From Prochlorococcus sp. AG-442-B03 (GTDB lineage: Bacteria > Cyanobacteriota > Cyanobacteriia > PCC-6307 > Cyanobiaceae), in contig QCPU01000012.1 of assembly GCA_003212395.1 (NCBI GenBank), forward strand, positions 1 through 36,742: 36,742 nt of DNA. The letters are read 5' to 3'. Of this stretch, positions 8,035 to 14,729 are shown piece by piece. A program made the translations under genes and the position numbers. A model generated the notes under the pieces. The model did no database searches. It had not been told where the DNA came from and saw nothing but the letters and a program-made list of their open reading frames with translations. The stretch's first letter is position 1; each line of letters begins with the position of its first letter.

Positions 8035-8067
8035 CTGTACAGCACTTAGCAACACTTTTTAAGTGTT
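8035..8067. repeat. Inverted repeats at the 3' end of the ribbon-helix-helix gene
   Basis: Three overlapping elements are visible. CTGTACAG (8035-8042) is a perfect palindrome. AGCACTT (8041-8047) and AAGTGTT (8061-8067) are inverted arms 13 bases apart. AACACTT-TTT-AAGTGTT (8051-8067) forms a 7-bp hairpin that includes the stop codon of the 132-aa gene and may end its transcript. The AGCACTT...AAGTGTT pair recurs at the other end of the gene (8478-8500). Confidence 0.5.
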
Positions 8068-8457
8068 AAATTTATCCATCATTTCCTGAAATTTAAGGAA
8101 AGATAAAAACTTATTATATGTTTGCAAGTCAAAAGCTTCTTCATTTACCTCATTTAAATGAGTTGATTTACTAGAATTGAGAAGACTTCCATATTTAGTA
8201 TCAATTGAGAGTTTTTCATTATCTATAAAGTCACCAGAATTATTAGCTAACTTTTGTGAATGATAATTACTCTCTTGATATGACTGAGTTACTTTACCAT
8301 TTTTTTTATTAAATATTCCTCTCATAGAAAGAGCTTCCTCCACCAAAATACTTATTATTTTTGAATTACTTAAATTGTTCTCTATGCTCAATTTATCAAT
8401 TATTCTCATAACATCTTCCCTAGGAATAAAACCAACTCTTTTTTTCTTAGTAGGCAT
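8059..8457 (-). CDS. Putative ribbon-helix-helix DNA-binding protein, 132 aa
   Basis: Residues 5-45 look like a ribbon-helix-helix fold: a basic strand (KKKRVGFIPRED), helix VMRIIDKLSIENN, a turn starting LSNSK, and helix IISILVEEALSMRG. Such proteins bind DNA as dimers and often repress their own gene. The remainder (about 50-132) is polar, rich in Ser and Asn and probably disordered, ending in a helix (FLSFLKFQEMMDKF). The gene is divergent from a 51-aa membrane peptide, and the 70-base gap holds an inverted repeat overlapping a promoter. No toxin partner is evident. The DNA-binding call is from fold pattern only. Confidence 0.7.
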   Translation of the reverse strand: MPTKKKRVGFIPREDVMRIIDKLSIENNLSNSKIISILVEEALSMRGIFNKKNGKVTQSYQESNYHSQKLANNSGDFIDNEKLSIDTKYGSLLNSSKSTHLNEVNEEAFDLQTYNKFLSFLKFQEMMDKFNT

Positions 8458-8477
8458 TTAAAATTTTTTTTAAGTTC

Positions 8478-8510
8478 AGCACTTGACTGTAATAAGTGTT
8501 GCACTATATT
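8478..8510 (+). promoter_or_regulatory. Promoter with overlapping inverted-repeat operator candidate
   Basis: TTGACT (8483-8488), a 16-base spacer and TATATT (8505-8510) form a promoter toward the 51-aa gene. An inverted repeat, AGCACTT (8478-8484) and AAGTGTT (8494-8500) with a 9-base spacer and one mismatch, covers the -35 element and spacer. The adjacent divergent gene encodes a ribbon-helix-helix-like protein, so this could be its operator. Binding is inferred. Confidence 0.45.
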
Positions 8511-8527
8511 CAGTATAAGTCAATTAA

Positions 8528-8683
8528 ATGCTAATGATTTTACCAGCAACTTTACTTTTAGGAGCCCTTGGATATCTTTTTTACACATCAAAAAAAGAAC
8601 TTTCACTCGATCACAATAACCATACAGAAAACCAAAAAGAGAATGTTGATTTGTATAAAGATTTGGAAGATCTATTTATTTAA
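8528..8683 (+). CDS. Small membrane-anchored protein, 51 aa
   Basis: The frame begins MLMILPATLLLGALGYLFYT, a single membrane helix of about 18 residues. A hydrophilic acidic tail follows (SKKELSLDHNNHTENQKENV, then an acidic YKDLEDL stretch). It would sit in the membrane with a cytoplasmic or lumenal tail of about 30 residues. A TTGACT/TATATT promoter lies 18 bases upstream. It is divergent from the ribbon-helix-helix-like gene, so the two may be regulated together. No named family recognised. Confidence 0.65.
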   Translation: MLMILPATLLLGALGYLFYTSKKELSLDHNNHTENQKENVDLYKDLEDLFI

Positions 8684-8778
8684 AATTTACTGCATAGGTG
8701 TTTAAGAACTTTGTTTCTTGACTTAAATATATACAAAAGCTTAAACATTATTAGAATAAATATAAAGATATAAAATTA

Positions 8779-9075
8779 ATGACTGTCCACCAAGATTATG
8801 AATTAAAAATCAATCTAAATGAATTGATTGAGAAGAGAATTCCATGTTGTGATTTACTTCATCCAGATCATTGTCTAACTGAAAAACAAGTCTCTGAAAT
8901 TGCACATGATATTCGTATGGATTTAAATTTGCATGATGTTTACAAGCAAGTTGATCAACACATTATGAATTATGTGAATGCAGCTGGTATTGATAACAAA
9001 GATCATTGGGTAGAACCTCATCTTCCAGATTTGGAGAGAGATTTGAAAGAAGAAGTTGGAATAGAATTTGATTAA
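8779..9075 (+). CDS. Conserved-looking hypothetical acidic protein, 98 aa
   Basis: This is a soluble acidic protein beginning MTVHQDYELKINLNELIEKR. A Cys/His-containing stretch near residues 22-33 (CCDLLHPDHCL) could bind metal. A helical part follows (TEKQVSEIAHDIRMDLNLHD) and an acidic C-terminus. The Cys-Cys...His...Asp-His-Cys spacing is suggestive but matches no ligand set I know. The stop codon lies in the left arm of a hairpin shared with the convergent gene at 9096-9239. It is a monocistronic plus-strand gene with no assignable function. Confidence 0.7.
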   Translation: MTVHQDYELKINLNELIEKRIPCCDLLHPDHCLTEKQVSEIAHDIRMDLNLHDVYKQVDQHIMNYVNAAGIDNKDHWVEPHLPDLERDLKEEVGIEFD

Positions 9076-9099
9076 TCTTTTTTCTTAAAAAAAGATTAA
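9072..9099. terminator. Bidirectional terminator between convergent small genes
   Basis: TTAATCTTTTTT (9072-9083) pairs perfectly with AAAAAAGATTAA (9088-9099) around a CTTA loop. The runs of T on both strands allow termination in both directions. The stop codons of the 98-aa gene (9073-9075) and the 47-aa gene (9096-9098) both lie inside the stem, a very economical arrangement. Confidence 0.65.
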
Positions 9100-9239
9100 T
9101 ATATGTATTTTTTTTCTAAATCATCTATTAATTTATAAATACTTTTAGCTGATCTCTTTCTTTTTTTTGAAATTTTATAAACCATAAATCCAATCAAAAC
9201 TGCAAAAATAGGTGCGAAAATAATAATTTCTTGATCCAT
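9096..9239 (-). CDS. Small membrane protein, 47 aa
   Basis: The minus strand encodes MDQEIIIFAPIFAVLIGFMV followed by a basic cytoplasmic-type segment (YKISKKRKRSAKS) and a helix ending in EKKYIY. One N-terminal membrane helix plus positive residues predicts N-out, C-in topology. The stop codon shares a hairpin terminator with the convergent 98-aa gene, which supports a real transcription unit. No family is recognised. Confidence 0.6.
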   Translation of the reverse strand: MDQEIIIFAPIFAVLIGFMVYKISKKRKRSAKSIYKLIDDLEKKYIY

Positions 9240-9410
9240 AACCAACAAATACAAGCATATTATTTAAATTATTAAAAAATCTACATCAATAAAATAGGTA
9301 CTTTATACAAATATGTTTAACAAAAAACGATTAAGATTTTTTATAAAAAAGAGAAAGAATTAAAAATTTTTTTTAAATTATTTAGATATAAATTTAATTA
9401 AATAAAGATA

Positions 9411-9593
9411 ATGATTAATTATTTTGCCTTAACAGTTACTGAGATGGGGATCGGTAAAATAGAGTTAGCAGTTATTGGAGCAGTAACTTTAATATTTCCA
9501 ATTTTGTTTGTTTATGCATCTAAAAACCTTGATGCAAAAGGAGTTTTTGAATGGATGATGGAGAAACCCAATGATTGGATAGGCAAAAAATAA
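9411..9593 (+). CDS. Small single-helix membrane protein, 49-60 aa
   Basis: A hydrophobic helix (ELAVIGAVTLIFPILFVYAS, about residues 18-37) is followed by an amphipathic tail (FEWMMEKPNDWIGKK). The start could be the ATG at 9411 or the one at 9444, giving a 49-aa product starting MGIGKIE. The general shape, one helix with a Trp-containing amphipathic tail, resembles small photosynthetic or thylakoid peptides, but I cannot match it to a known subunit. Confidence 0.6.
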   Translation: MINYFALTVTEMGIGKIELAVIGAVTLIFPILFVYASKNLDAKGVFEWMMEKPNDWIGKK

Positions 9594-9614
9594 AACTCAA
9601 CAATTTACATTTTT

Positions 9615-9956
9615 CTATTTAAATTTTAAATTTTCTAAACTACCAATAGCAAAATCATAAACTTGGCAATTATTTTCTAAATCGTTAACTATTGAATTTT
9701 TTAGAAGAGAATAATCTATCAACTTATTGAGTTTATTATTTTTAAATTCCTTATTAGTCTCTCCAATAGCAAATGCCAAAGCTCCTTCATAAGAAATACC
9801 GAATTTGGTAGTGTTGCAGTAAGTTCTAGTGAATTTATTAGAAATCTTTTGAGTATACTTTTCAAGAGTTTTTGAGGAAGTATCTAATGAGTAAACTGGA
9901 TTACTAAAAAGAAGAAGGAAAGTTAAAATGAATATCGAAAAAACTCTTTTGATCAT
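9615..9956 (-). CDS. Exported hypothetical protein, 113 aa
   Basis: The N-terminus MIKRVFSIFILTFLLLFSNP is a typical signal peptide with likely cleavage after PVYS or nearby (about residue 23). The mature part of about 90 residues is mainly helical with two cysteines (in YCNTTK and NNCQVY) that could form a disulfide outside the cytoplasm. A GALAFAIGETNKEF segment is distinctive. No enzymatic motif is seen. I infer a periplasmic or lumenal location. Confidence 0.65.
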   Translation of the reverse strand: MIKRVFSIFILTFLLLFSNPVYSLDTSSKTLEKYTQKISNKFTRTYCNTTKFGISYEGALAFAIGETNKEFKNNKLNKLIDYSLLKNSIVNDLENNCQVYDFAIGSLENLKFK

Positions 9957-10063
9957 AATATTTTATAAATTGCAAAATTAATATAGTTTAAAATTTAACT
10001 TTACCGACTATGTTTTATTAAAAATATAGAAATTAAAAAAATTTATTTACTATAACAGCTATT

Positions 10064-10159
10064 TCATATCTTAGAAGATAAAAATTCTCTAAATGAGTAT
10101 TTTATAGTTTGAATCTTTTTTGGTAATTTTTTTAGAAAACGCCTAAATGCTTTTGACAT
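10064..10159 (-). CDS. Candidate small basic peptide, 31 aa
   Basis: The frame reads MSKAFRRFLKKLPKKIQTIK then YSFREFLSSKI. It is strongly basic and amphipathic. It is the only coding candidate I see in the roughly 370-base gap between 9956 and 10326; the rest of that gap is AT-rich with no clear signal. The low-complexity basic composition means chance is possible. No family is recognised. Confidence 0.35.
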   Translation of the reverse strand: MSKAFRRFLKKLPKKIQTIKYSFREFLSSKI

Positions 10160-10325
10160 AATTAAAAATCAATATCAATAATTAATAGATAACAAATAAT
10201 AGTTTGGTATTCAATAAATAATTATTCAAATATAAGTAAATTAATTATTAAATATATGGATTGAGCTATGGAAATGTATTTGAACATGAATTATTGTTTA
10301 ATTAAGTATCAAATACAAAATTAAT

Positions 10326-10520
10326 ATGGCTTTGCCAGAACTCATTTATGCTCCTATTGATGGTGGAACAATACATAAATATGAAATTAGTGGAGGTAAG
10401 AGAAAATTCTTGAGGTTTATAGGTTGTTATTTGGGCCAGTGCAATTTCCACAAAAATATTGATGATGCTATCGATTACATAAAAAATTTGAAAGAATCAC
10501 AAAAGTTACAAAAAACATGA
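10326..10520 (+). CDS. Hypothetical protein, 64 aa
   Basis: This is a small soluble protein beginning MALPELIYAPIDGGTIHKYE. A GGKRKFLRFIGCYLGQCNFH stretch follows, then a C-terminal helix (NIDDAIDYIKNLKESQK). Two Cys and one His in the middle (GCYLGQCNFH) are notable. The mixed beta-then-helix look suggests a folded mini-domain. It lies alone before the Rieske oxygenase unit, separated by 158 bases. No function can be assigned. Confidence 0.65.
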   Translation: MALPELIYAPIDGGTIHKYEISGGKRKFLRFIGCYLGQCNFHKNIDDAIDYIKNLKESQKLQKT

Positions 10521-10678
10521 ACTAAAGATACATAAATAGATAGGGACTAAGAATTTTTTAAAGAACTACATAATTATTGCTACAAATAATAGAGAATTTT
10601 CTTTTTATAAGAAATTGATTATTTACTTGGGTTATAGTTCCGAAAGATAAACAGTCAATTAAAAAAAGAAATTAATTT

Positions 10679-12001
10679 ATGGAAAACAGACAAATTAATT
10701 TTTTTAAATCAAAAGACTTTAATACCGTTCTTAAACCATTTAAAAAAGGAACGGTAGTAAAAATTGACTCGTTTGATATTAGAGAAAATCAAAAAGAATT
10801 AAAAATAGGTTTATTTGGATGGTATGCAATTTGTCCCTCAAAAGAACTTATAAAAAATAAGCTCCATTATTTTTCACTATATGATGAGCCACTTGTTCTT
10901 TATAGAGATGAGAATGAAAATGTTAGGTGCATTAAAAATATTTGTCCGCATAGAGGAGCCTCATTTTTTGGAGGAATATTATCTGATGGAGTAATAACCT
11001 GTCCTTATCATGGAGCCAGGTTCTCATCTGGAGGAAGTTGCCAAAATCTCGATAGAATAACATGCAGCCATATAGTTGATAATAACTACGATAACTACGC
11101 CAAAAGAATTCATTTATCTCAATACAAAACATCAGAAAAAAATGGATATATTTTTGTACATTTTTCTAAAAAATCTGAGACTGATTTAAACAACATTAAT
11201 GAAGATACACCTATAAGTAACTATGAATTATCTGAGAATGGTTTTTCACAAAGTGATTTTGTATCTGAAGAGGTGTTAGTTGACTTCAAATGTGATTGGT
11301 CAAGAATTATTGAAAATCACTTAGATATCCTTCATATCTTTTGGGTTCATGGCGATACAATCCCTGATAAGGATGTAAATAAAAACGTACTAGTTAGTTT
11401 TAACCAGAAAATTAACATCACTAACAAATACATTGAAAGTATTTATTATTATAAAAATTCTCCTACAAGAGAATTTATCCGAATTAAGTACATCCCACCA
11501 GGCAGGATATTAATTTACAAAGGTGATCCTTCCTCATCAAGATATTTACAAGTTTTGGATCATATTCCATTAGGAAATAACAAAGCAAGAGTAATAGTGA
11601 GACACTACAGGAAATTTTTAAAAAATAAACTTCTAAATAACCTCATATTATTTAAAGAGACTCAAAGAAAAATTTTTTATAAGATATTCGATGAGGATTA
11701 TATGATTTTAAAAACTCAAACATATAATCACAATATGGGATTTATAAGTAAGGATGAAATAAAATTATTGGGAGAAGACAGAATAATAAATTACTTTTGG
11801 AAATGGTACAAGAAGTCCGAAGATAAAGATGAACCTTGGAAAAATATTAATAAAACCCAAAATCTTAATGTATACGACAAAGTAATTTTAAAATATCCTC
11901 CTGAGATAAAGCATTTAGAAATTATAAATAATATTGATATTATAAAAAAAACATTAATAAGATTTGCTGCTCCGCTGCTCTTATTTTTGTTGATAATATA
12001 A
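10679..12001 (+). CDS. Rieske [2Fe-2S] non-heme iron oxygenase, PaO/Tic55-like
   Basis: The N-terminal Rieske domain has C89-x-H91 (CPHRGA) and C108-x2-H111 (CPYHGA), the ligands of the [2Fe-2S] cluster. The catalytic domain has N213-x2-D216-x2-H219-x4-H224 (in NHLDILHIFWVH), the mononuclear iron site of this superfamily. The last about 18 residues are hydrophobic (FAAPLLLFLLII) and would anchor it to a membrane, as in pheophorbide a oxygenase, Tic55 and related cyanobacterial proteins. The substrate is unknown. I do not call it chlorophyllide a oxygenase without alignment. It is followed after 3 bases by a 33-aa membrane peptide and then an ABC ATPase. Confidence 0.85.
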   Translation: MENRQINFFKSKDFNTVLKPFKKGTVVKIDSFDIRENQKELKIGLFGWYAICPSKELIKNKLHYFSLYDEPLVLYRDENENVRCIKNICPHRGASFFGGILSDGVITCPYHGARFSSGGSCQNLDRITCSHIVDNNYDNYAKRIHLSQYKTSEKNGYIFVHFSKKSETDLNNINEDTPISNYELSENGFSQSDFVSEEVLVDFKCDWSRIIENHLDILHIFWVHGDTIPDKDVNKNVLVSFNQKINITNKYIESIYYYKNSPTREFIRIKYIPPGRILIYKGDPSSSRYLQVLDHIPLGNNKARVIVRHYRKFLKNKLLNNLILFKETQRKIFYKIFDEDYMILKTQTYNHNMGFISKDEIKLLGEDRIINYFWKWYKKSEDKDEPWKNINKTQNLNVYDKVILKYPPEIKHLEIINNIDIIKKTLIRFAAPLLLFLLII

Positions 12002-12004
12002 TTT

Positions 12005-12106
12005 ATGAAGAAAGTAAATAGACCTTCATGGTTGAATTGGCTTTATCTTTTTATATTTATTTTAAGCTCATTTCAATTGATTATTTTTTGGAGCAATAAG
12101 TTTTAG
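12005..12106 (+). CDS. 33-aa membrane peptide between oxygenase and ABC ATPase
   Basis: The frame begins MKKVNRPSWLNWLYLFIFIL and ends SSFQLIIFWSNKF: a basic N-terminus, three Trp and one membrane helix. It starts 3 bases after the oxygenase stop, and its TAG overlaps the GTG of the ABC ATPase by one base (TAGTG). That coupling argues for a real gene. It may be an accessory subunit of the oxygenase or ATPase, but no family is recognised. Confidence 0.65.
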   Translation: MKKVNRPSWLNWLYLFIFILSSFQLIIFWSNKF

Positions 12107-12894
12107 TGTTTAATAAATTTTGGTTTGAGGCAAAAAATATAAATTGTTTTAAGAGTGGTTATAGAGTAATTAAAGATTTAAATTTAAAGATTGCATATTC
12201 AGAGAATGTAATATTAATTGGACCAAATGGTTCAGGTAAATCATCATTAATAGAAGTAATTAATAGGAACATATATCCAGAAGTAAATAATAAATCTAAA
12301 CTGAAAATATTTGATAAAGAGCTCATAAATTTATGGGAACTAAGAAAAAGAATTAGTACAGTAAATAATGATATTAAAAATAGAATAAGTCCAAATCTAA
12401 AAGTTTTTGATTTAATTTTAAGTGGATTATATGGAAGATATTGTTTCATATCAAATAAATCTGAAAGAGATCTTTATAAAGTGGAAAGTATTATCAAAAA
12501 TATGAAAATATCTAATTTATCTAAAAAAAAATTTTCCTATTTATCAGATGGAGAAAAACAAATAACTCTTATTGCTAGGGCGTTAATCAATAAACCGGAT
12601 ATTTTGATCCTGGATGAACCAATTGCAAATTTAGATTATAATTCAAAGTTTTTTGTAGTTGATAAGATTAATGAATTATCAAAATTAAATACCAAAATTT
12701 TATGCGTAACTCATGATATTTCAACGATAACAAGAATTTATGACCGGGTCATAATGCTAAAAGATGGCAAGATAATTGCTGATGGACATCAAAATAAGGT
12801 TATAAATAGTGAAAATCTTAATAAGTTATATAGCATTCAAGTAGAGGTAACCAAAAATAATGGACTTTGGAATATAAACAGATTATCTAAATAA
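12106..12894 (+). CDS. Orphan ABC transporter ATP-binding protein
   Basis: Walker A GPNGSGKSS is at residues 39-47. The signature is LSDGEKQITLIARAL (146-160), with D-G-E in place of the usual G-G-Q. Walker B is ILILDEPIANLD (167-178) and the H-loop is CVTHDIS near 196. The LSDGEKQ signature is reminiscent of heme/siderophore (FepC/HmuV-like) and ModF/ZnuC-like ATPases. No permease or binding protein lies nearby, so the substrate is unknown and a non-transport role cannot be excluded. The start is GTG, overlapping the upstream 33-aa gene by one base. Its 3' end overlaps the convergent zinc-ribbon gene by 12 bases. Confidence 0.85.
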   Translation: MFNKFWFEAKNINCFKSGYRVIKDLNLKIAYSENVILIGPNGSGKSSLIEVINRNIYPEVNNKSKLKIFDKELINLWELRKRISTVNNDIKNRISPNLKVFDLILSGLYGRYCFISNKSERDLYKVESIIKNMKISNLSKKKFSYLSDGEKQITLIARALINKPDILILDEPIANLDYNSKFFVVDKINELSKLNTKILCVTHDISTITRIYDRVIMLKDGKIIADGHQNKVINSENLNKLYSIQVEVTKNNGLWNINRLSK

Positions 12895-13074
12895 AATTAT
12901 AAAAATAGCTATCGCAATAGCAAGAAATATAAATTTTTTACTTTTTAAAAATGAAGAGGATTTATTTGTAAATGAAAAAGATCCACATTTAGAACATACA
13001 ATCTTACCTCCCAAAGATCGATCTGATACGAATGAAGAACTTCCACAATTAAAACAGACTCTATTTAGGCTCAT
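12883..13074 (-). CDS. Zinc-ribbon membrane protein, 63 aa
   Basis: The N-terminal half holds two Cys-x2-Cys knuckles, C7FNC10 and C27SKC30, separated by 16 residues, a zinc-ribbon arrangement. The C-terminal end is one membrane helix (FIFLAIAIAIFIILF). So a small zinc-binding head would be tethered to the membrane. The overall shape resembles other short zinc-ribbon proteins of unknown role. It overlaps the 3' end of the orphan ABC ATPase by 12 bases on the opposite strand. Confidence 0.75.
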   Translation of the reverse strand: MSLNRVCFNCGSSSFVSDRSLGGKIVCSKCGSFSFTNKSSSFLKSKKFIFLAIAIAIFIILFR

Positions 13075-13151
13075 CTAAAATAAAATTTTTAGCAATTTAT
13101 TTTTTAATTATATTACTAAATAATATGTAAAGAAAAACTTCAAAAATATAA

Positions 13152-13175
13152 TGATAATGAGAATCTATTGCAATA
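13152..13175 (+). promoter_or_regulatory. Fur-box-like site A upstream of the CRP-family gene
   Basis: TGATAATGAGAATC followed by GCAATA after 4 bases. Against the 19-bp Fur consensus (GATAATGATAATCATTATC) I count 14 matches starting at 13153. It lies just upstream of, and overlaps, a candidate -35 element (TTGCAA, 13168-13173). The same extended sequence recurs at 14730-14753 with 20 of 24 identical positions. Confidence 0.6.
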
Positions 13176-13196
13176 AGTATTCTTTTGGTGCATAAT
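13168..13196 (+). promoter_or_regulatory. Candidate promoter of the CRP/FNR-family gene
   Basis: TTGCAA (13168-13173), a 17-base spacer and CATAAT (13191-13196), flanked on the left by Fur-like site A and on the right by site B. Transcription would begin near 13203, inside site B. A Fur dimer at either site should block RNA polymerase, so repression under iron-replete conditions is expected. Confidence 0.5.
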
Positions 13197-13217
13197 TGAT
13201 AATAATTCTCATTATCA
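13197..13217. promoter_or_regulatory. Fur-box-like site B upstream of the CRP-family gene
   Basis: GATAATAATTCTCATTATC at 13198-13216 is a near-palindrome matching the Fur consensus at about 15 of 19 positions. Read on the minus strand it begins TGATAATGAGAAT, the same core as site A, so the two sites point toward each other. It ends 11 bases before the ATG at 13229. It is the best Fur-like site in the window. Confidence 0.7.
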
Positions 13218-13228
13218 TATTTAAATTA

Positions 13229-13816
13229 ATGAATTTCCATGTTTATGGGGAATCTCCATCAAAATTAGTAAGGATAATAACTGGACAATCCGTTTTAATA
13301 GACCCTTCATCAAGACCAAAAGGCACATGCCTAGAAGTTGAATCTGGAATTGCAAGAGTTTTTTGCCCTTGTGAAGAAACTGAAGGAATGACACTTGCAT
13401 TTTTACAATCAGGTGATCAATTAAGAACGGACCTTTTATGTAGCGAAGGTGTCTGTGTTGAAGCACTAACAGATTTGTCGTTTCATAGCAATGTAAATAT
13501 TGATGAGAATATTGGTTTCGATGCGGTAAATGAATGGACTTTGCAACTCCTTAGGATTAGACACTTAGGCAATGCAGAACAGCGATTACAAGCACTGTTT
13601 TCAATACTAGTTAATCGACTAGGTAGAAGATGTGGTCAATGGTGCGAGTTACCTTTTAGGTTAACTCACGAAAGGATTGGTGAATTAATTGGTTCTACAC
13701 GTGTAACCTCCACAAGATTAATTTCTAAATTAAGATCATCTGAGTTATTAATAGCTCCTATTGGAAGCCAAACAGTCAGTGTTGCTCCTTCTTTCATTGA
13801 AACATCGCCACTATAA
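13229..13816 (+). CDS. CRP/FNR-family transcriptional regulator
   Basis: The protein has 195 residues from the ATG at 13229. I reject the upstream TTG at 13196 because it would translate through the Fur-like site into a poly-Ile leader. The N-terminal part (GQSVLIDPSSRPKGTCLEVE, ending SGIARVFCPC) is a jelly-roll sensor-like domain, shorter than in CRP. The C-terminal part has a winged helix-turn-helix (LTHERIGELIGSTRVTSTRL, roughly 146-165). Several Cys (FCPCEE, LCSEGVC) are notable and could bind metal or a cluster. Two Fur-like boxes in its promoter point to iron control. It is followed 2 bases later by a coiled-coil gene, then ferritin convergent. Confidence 0.85.
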   Translation: MNFHVYGESPSKLVRIITGQSVLIDPSSRPKGTCLEVESGIARVFCPCEETEGMTLAFLQSGDQLRTDLLCSEGVCVEALTDLSFHSNVNIDENIGFDAVNEWTLQLLRIRHLGNAEQRLQALFSILVNRLGRRCGQWCELPFRLTHERIGELIGSTRVTSTRLISKLRSSELLIAPIGSQTVSVAPSFIETSPL

Positions 13817-13818
13817 AA

Positions 13819-14106
13819 ATGAAGGAATCACATTCACTTACTAACAACTTGTTAATGGAAGTTGATTTTTTATCAAACAGACTCAGGAATATAAAACAAT
13901 CTTTCAAAACTACTGAGAATAAATCATTAAAGGAAAGGTTATTTTCTGAAAACAAAAATATTTTTAAAAGAGTTAATGAGATTCATAAAATAGCTGAACT
14001 CTTAAATAAAAATAATGAAAAAATCAACTTTTCAAATTTACTTTTTGAAATAACCAAAAGGACATTGAATGAAAATAAATTTGAAAGTAATTTATTTTTT
14101 CTTTAA
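13819..14106 (+). CDS. Hypothetical coiled-coil protein, 95 aa
   Basis: It starts 2 bases after the CRP-family stop, so it is almost certainly co-transcribed with that regulator and under the same Fur-like sites. The sequence is highly charged and helical, with segments MEVDFLSNRLRNIKQSFKTT and NKNIFKRVNEIHKIAELLNK. No metal-binding cluster, signal or membrane segment is evident. The last 15 bases overlap the convergent ferritin gene. Function is unknown. Possibly an iron-stress partner of the regulator, by context only. Confidence 0.65.
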   Translation: MKESHSLTNNLLMEVDFLSNRLRNIKQSFKTTENKSLKERLFSENKNIFKRVNEIHKIAELLNKNNEKINFSNLLFEITKRTLNENKFESNLFFL

Positions 14107-14652
14107 ATCACTATCTATTAATAATATTGCCGAAGGTTGATTAGAAGCAAACTTTACCTTGCCCAGTATGTTTGCAAATTCATCTTCTGATTGTGTTTGA
14201 GCCTCTATAATTGGATCTAAAAATACATTAGTTCTTGTATCAGAAATTCTTTCTGATATGGAATAGAGTTGTTGTAGAGATGAAGTTAAATCAGCCTCCA
14301 TGTTAAAAGAATAAGAAATCAGCTCCTCTATAGAATCCCATGTTTGAACGGGTGCAGGAATTTCATCTAATTTTACGCTTTGTCCTCTTGCGATTAAGTA
14401 ATCTGCAAATTTCTGAGCATGTTCCATTTCACTTTTTGATTCACTTAGAAAATGAGAGGCAAATCCATTTAAATCACGTTCTTGAAACCATAGATACATA
14501 GAAAGATATTGAACATTGGCATATCTTTCCATTGTTAGATGTTCAAAAATATTAACCAATAAACTATTGTCTATAGGTTGAGCGACAGCTCTTCCAGATG
14601 GACCAAAATTAATTAATTTCTTTGTTTTTAAATTATTTTCATTCATTTTCAA
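14092..14652 (-). CDS. Ferritin (iron-storage protein)
   Basis: Ferritins form 24-subunit shells that oxidise Fe(II) and store Fe(III). The four-helix bundle carries ferroxidase-type ligands: E42 in LTMERYANVQ, E75-x2-H78 in SEMEHAQKF, E119 in NMEADL, and acidic/Gln residues in the last helix (EAQTQSEDEF, about 150-159). Length is 186 residues, with an N-terminal extension of about 30 residues before helix A. Gene start is the ATG at 14652. A Fur-like site 78-98 bases upstream may serve both this gene and the divergent Cys-rich peptide. An ATACAA-N4-TTGTAT inverted repeat (14672-14687) lies in its leader region. Confidence 0.92.
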   Translation of the reverse strand: MKMNENNLKTKKLINFGPSGRAVAQPIDNSLLVNIFEHLTMERYANVQYLSMYLWFQERDLNGFASHFLSESKSEMEHAQKFADYLIARGQSVKLDEIPAPVQTWDSIEELISYSFNMEADLTSSLQQLYSISERISDTRTNVFLDPIIEAQTQSEDEFANILGKVKFASNQPSAILLIDSDLKKK

Positions 14653-14671
14653 ATGGGTATCTAAACAAATA

Positions 14672-14687
14672 ATACAACATTTTGTAT
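14672..14687. repeat. Inverted repeat in ferritin upstream region
   Basis: ATACAA (14672-14677) and TTGTAT (14682-14687) are perfect inverted arms separated by CATT, 20 to 35 bases upstream of the ferritin start. The position near the expected ferritin promoter suggests an operator or part of the promoter, but no regulator can be named. Confidence 0.35.
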
Positions 14688-14729
14688 AAATTAGTAATTA
14701 ATAAATCCTTTAAATTAAATTAAATAATA

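Noticed and set aside
9313..9363. 16-codon basic ORF (begins MFNKKRLRFF)
   Set aside because: Too short and Lys/Phe-rich, as expected by chance in AT-rich DNA; no supporting signal.
10268..10324. 18-codon ORF ending just before the gene at 10326
   Set aside because: Too short, low complexity, and with no operator or leader-peptide feature such as a run of one amino-acid codon.
13196..13228. N-terminal extension of the CRP-family gene from TTG at 13196
   Set aside because: It would translate Fur-like site B into a run of Ile/Leu residues; the ATG at 13229 gives a normal start.
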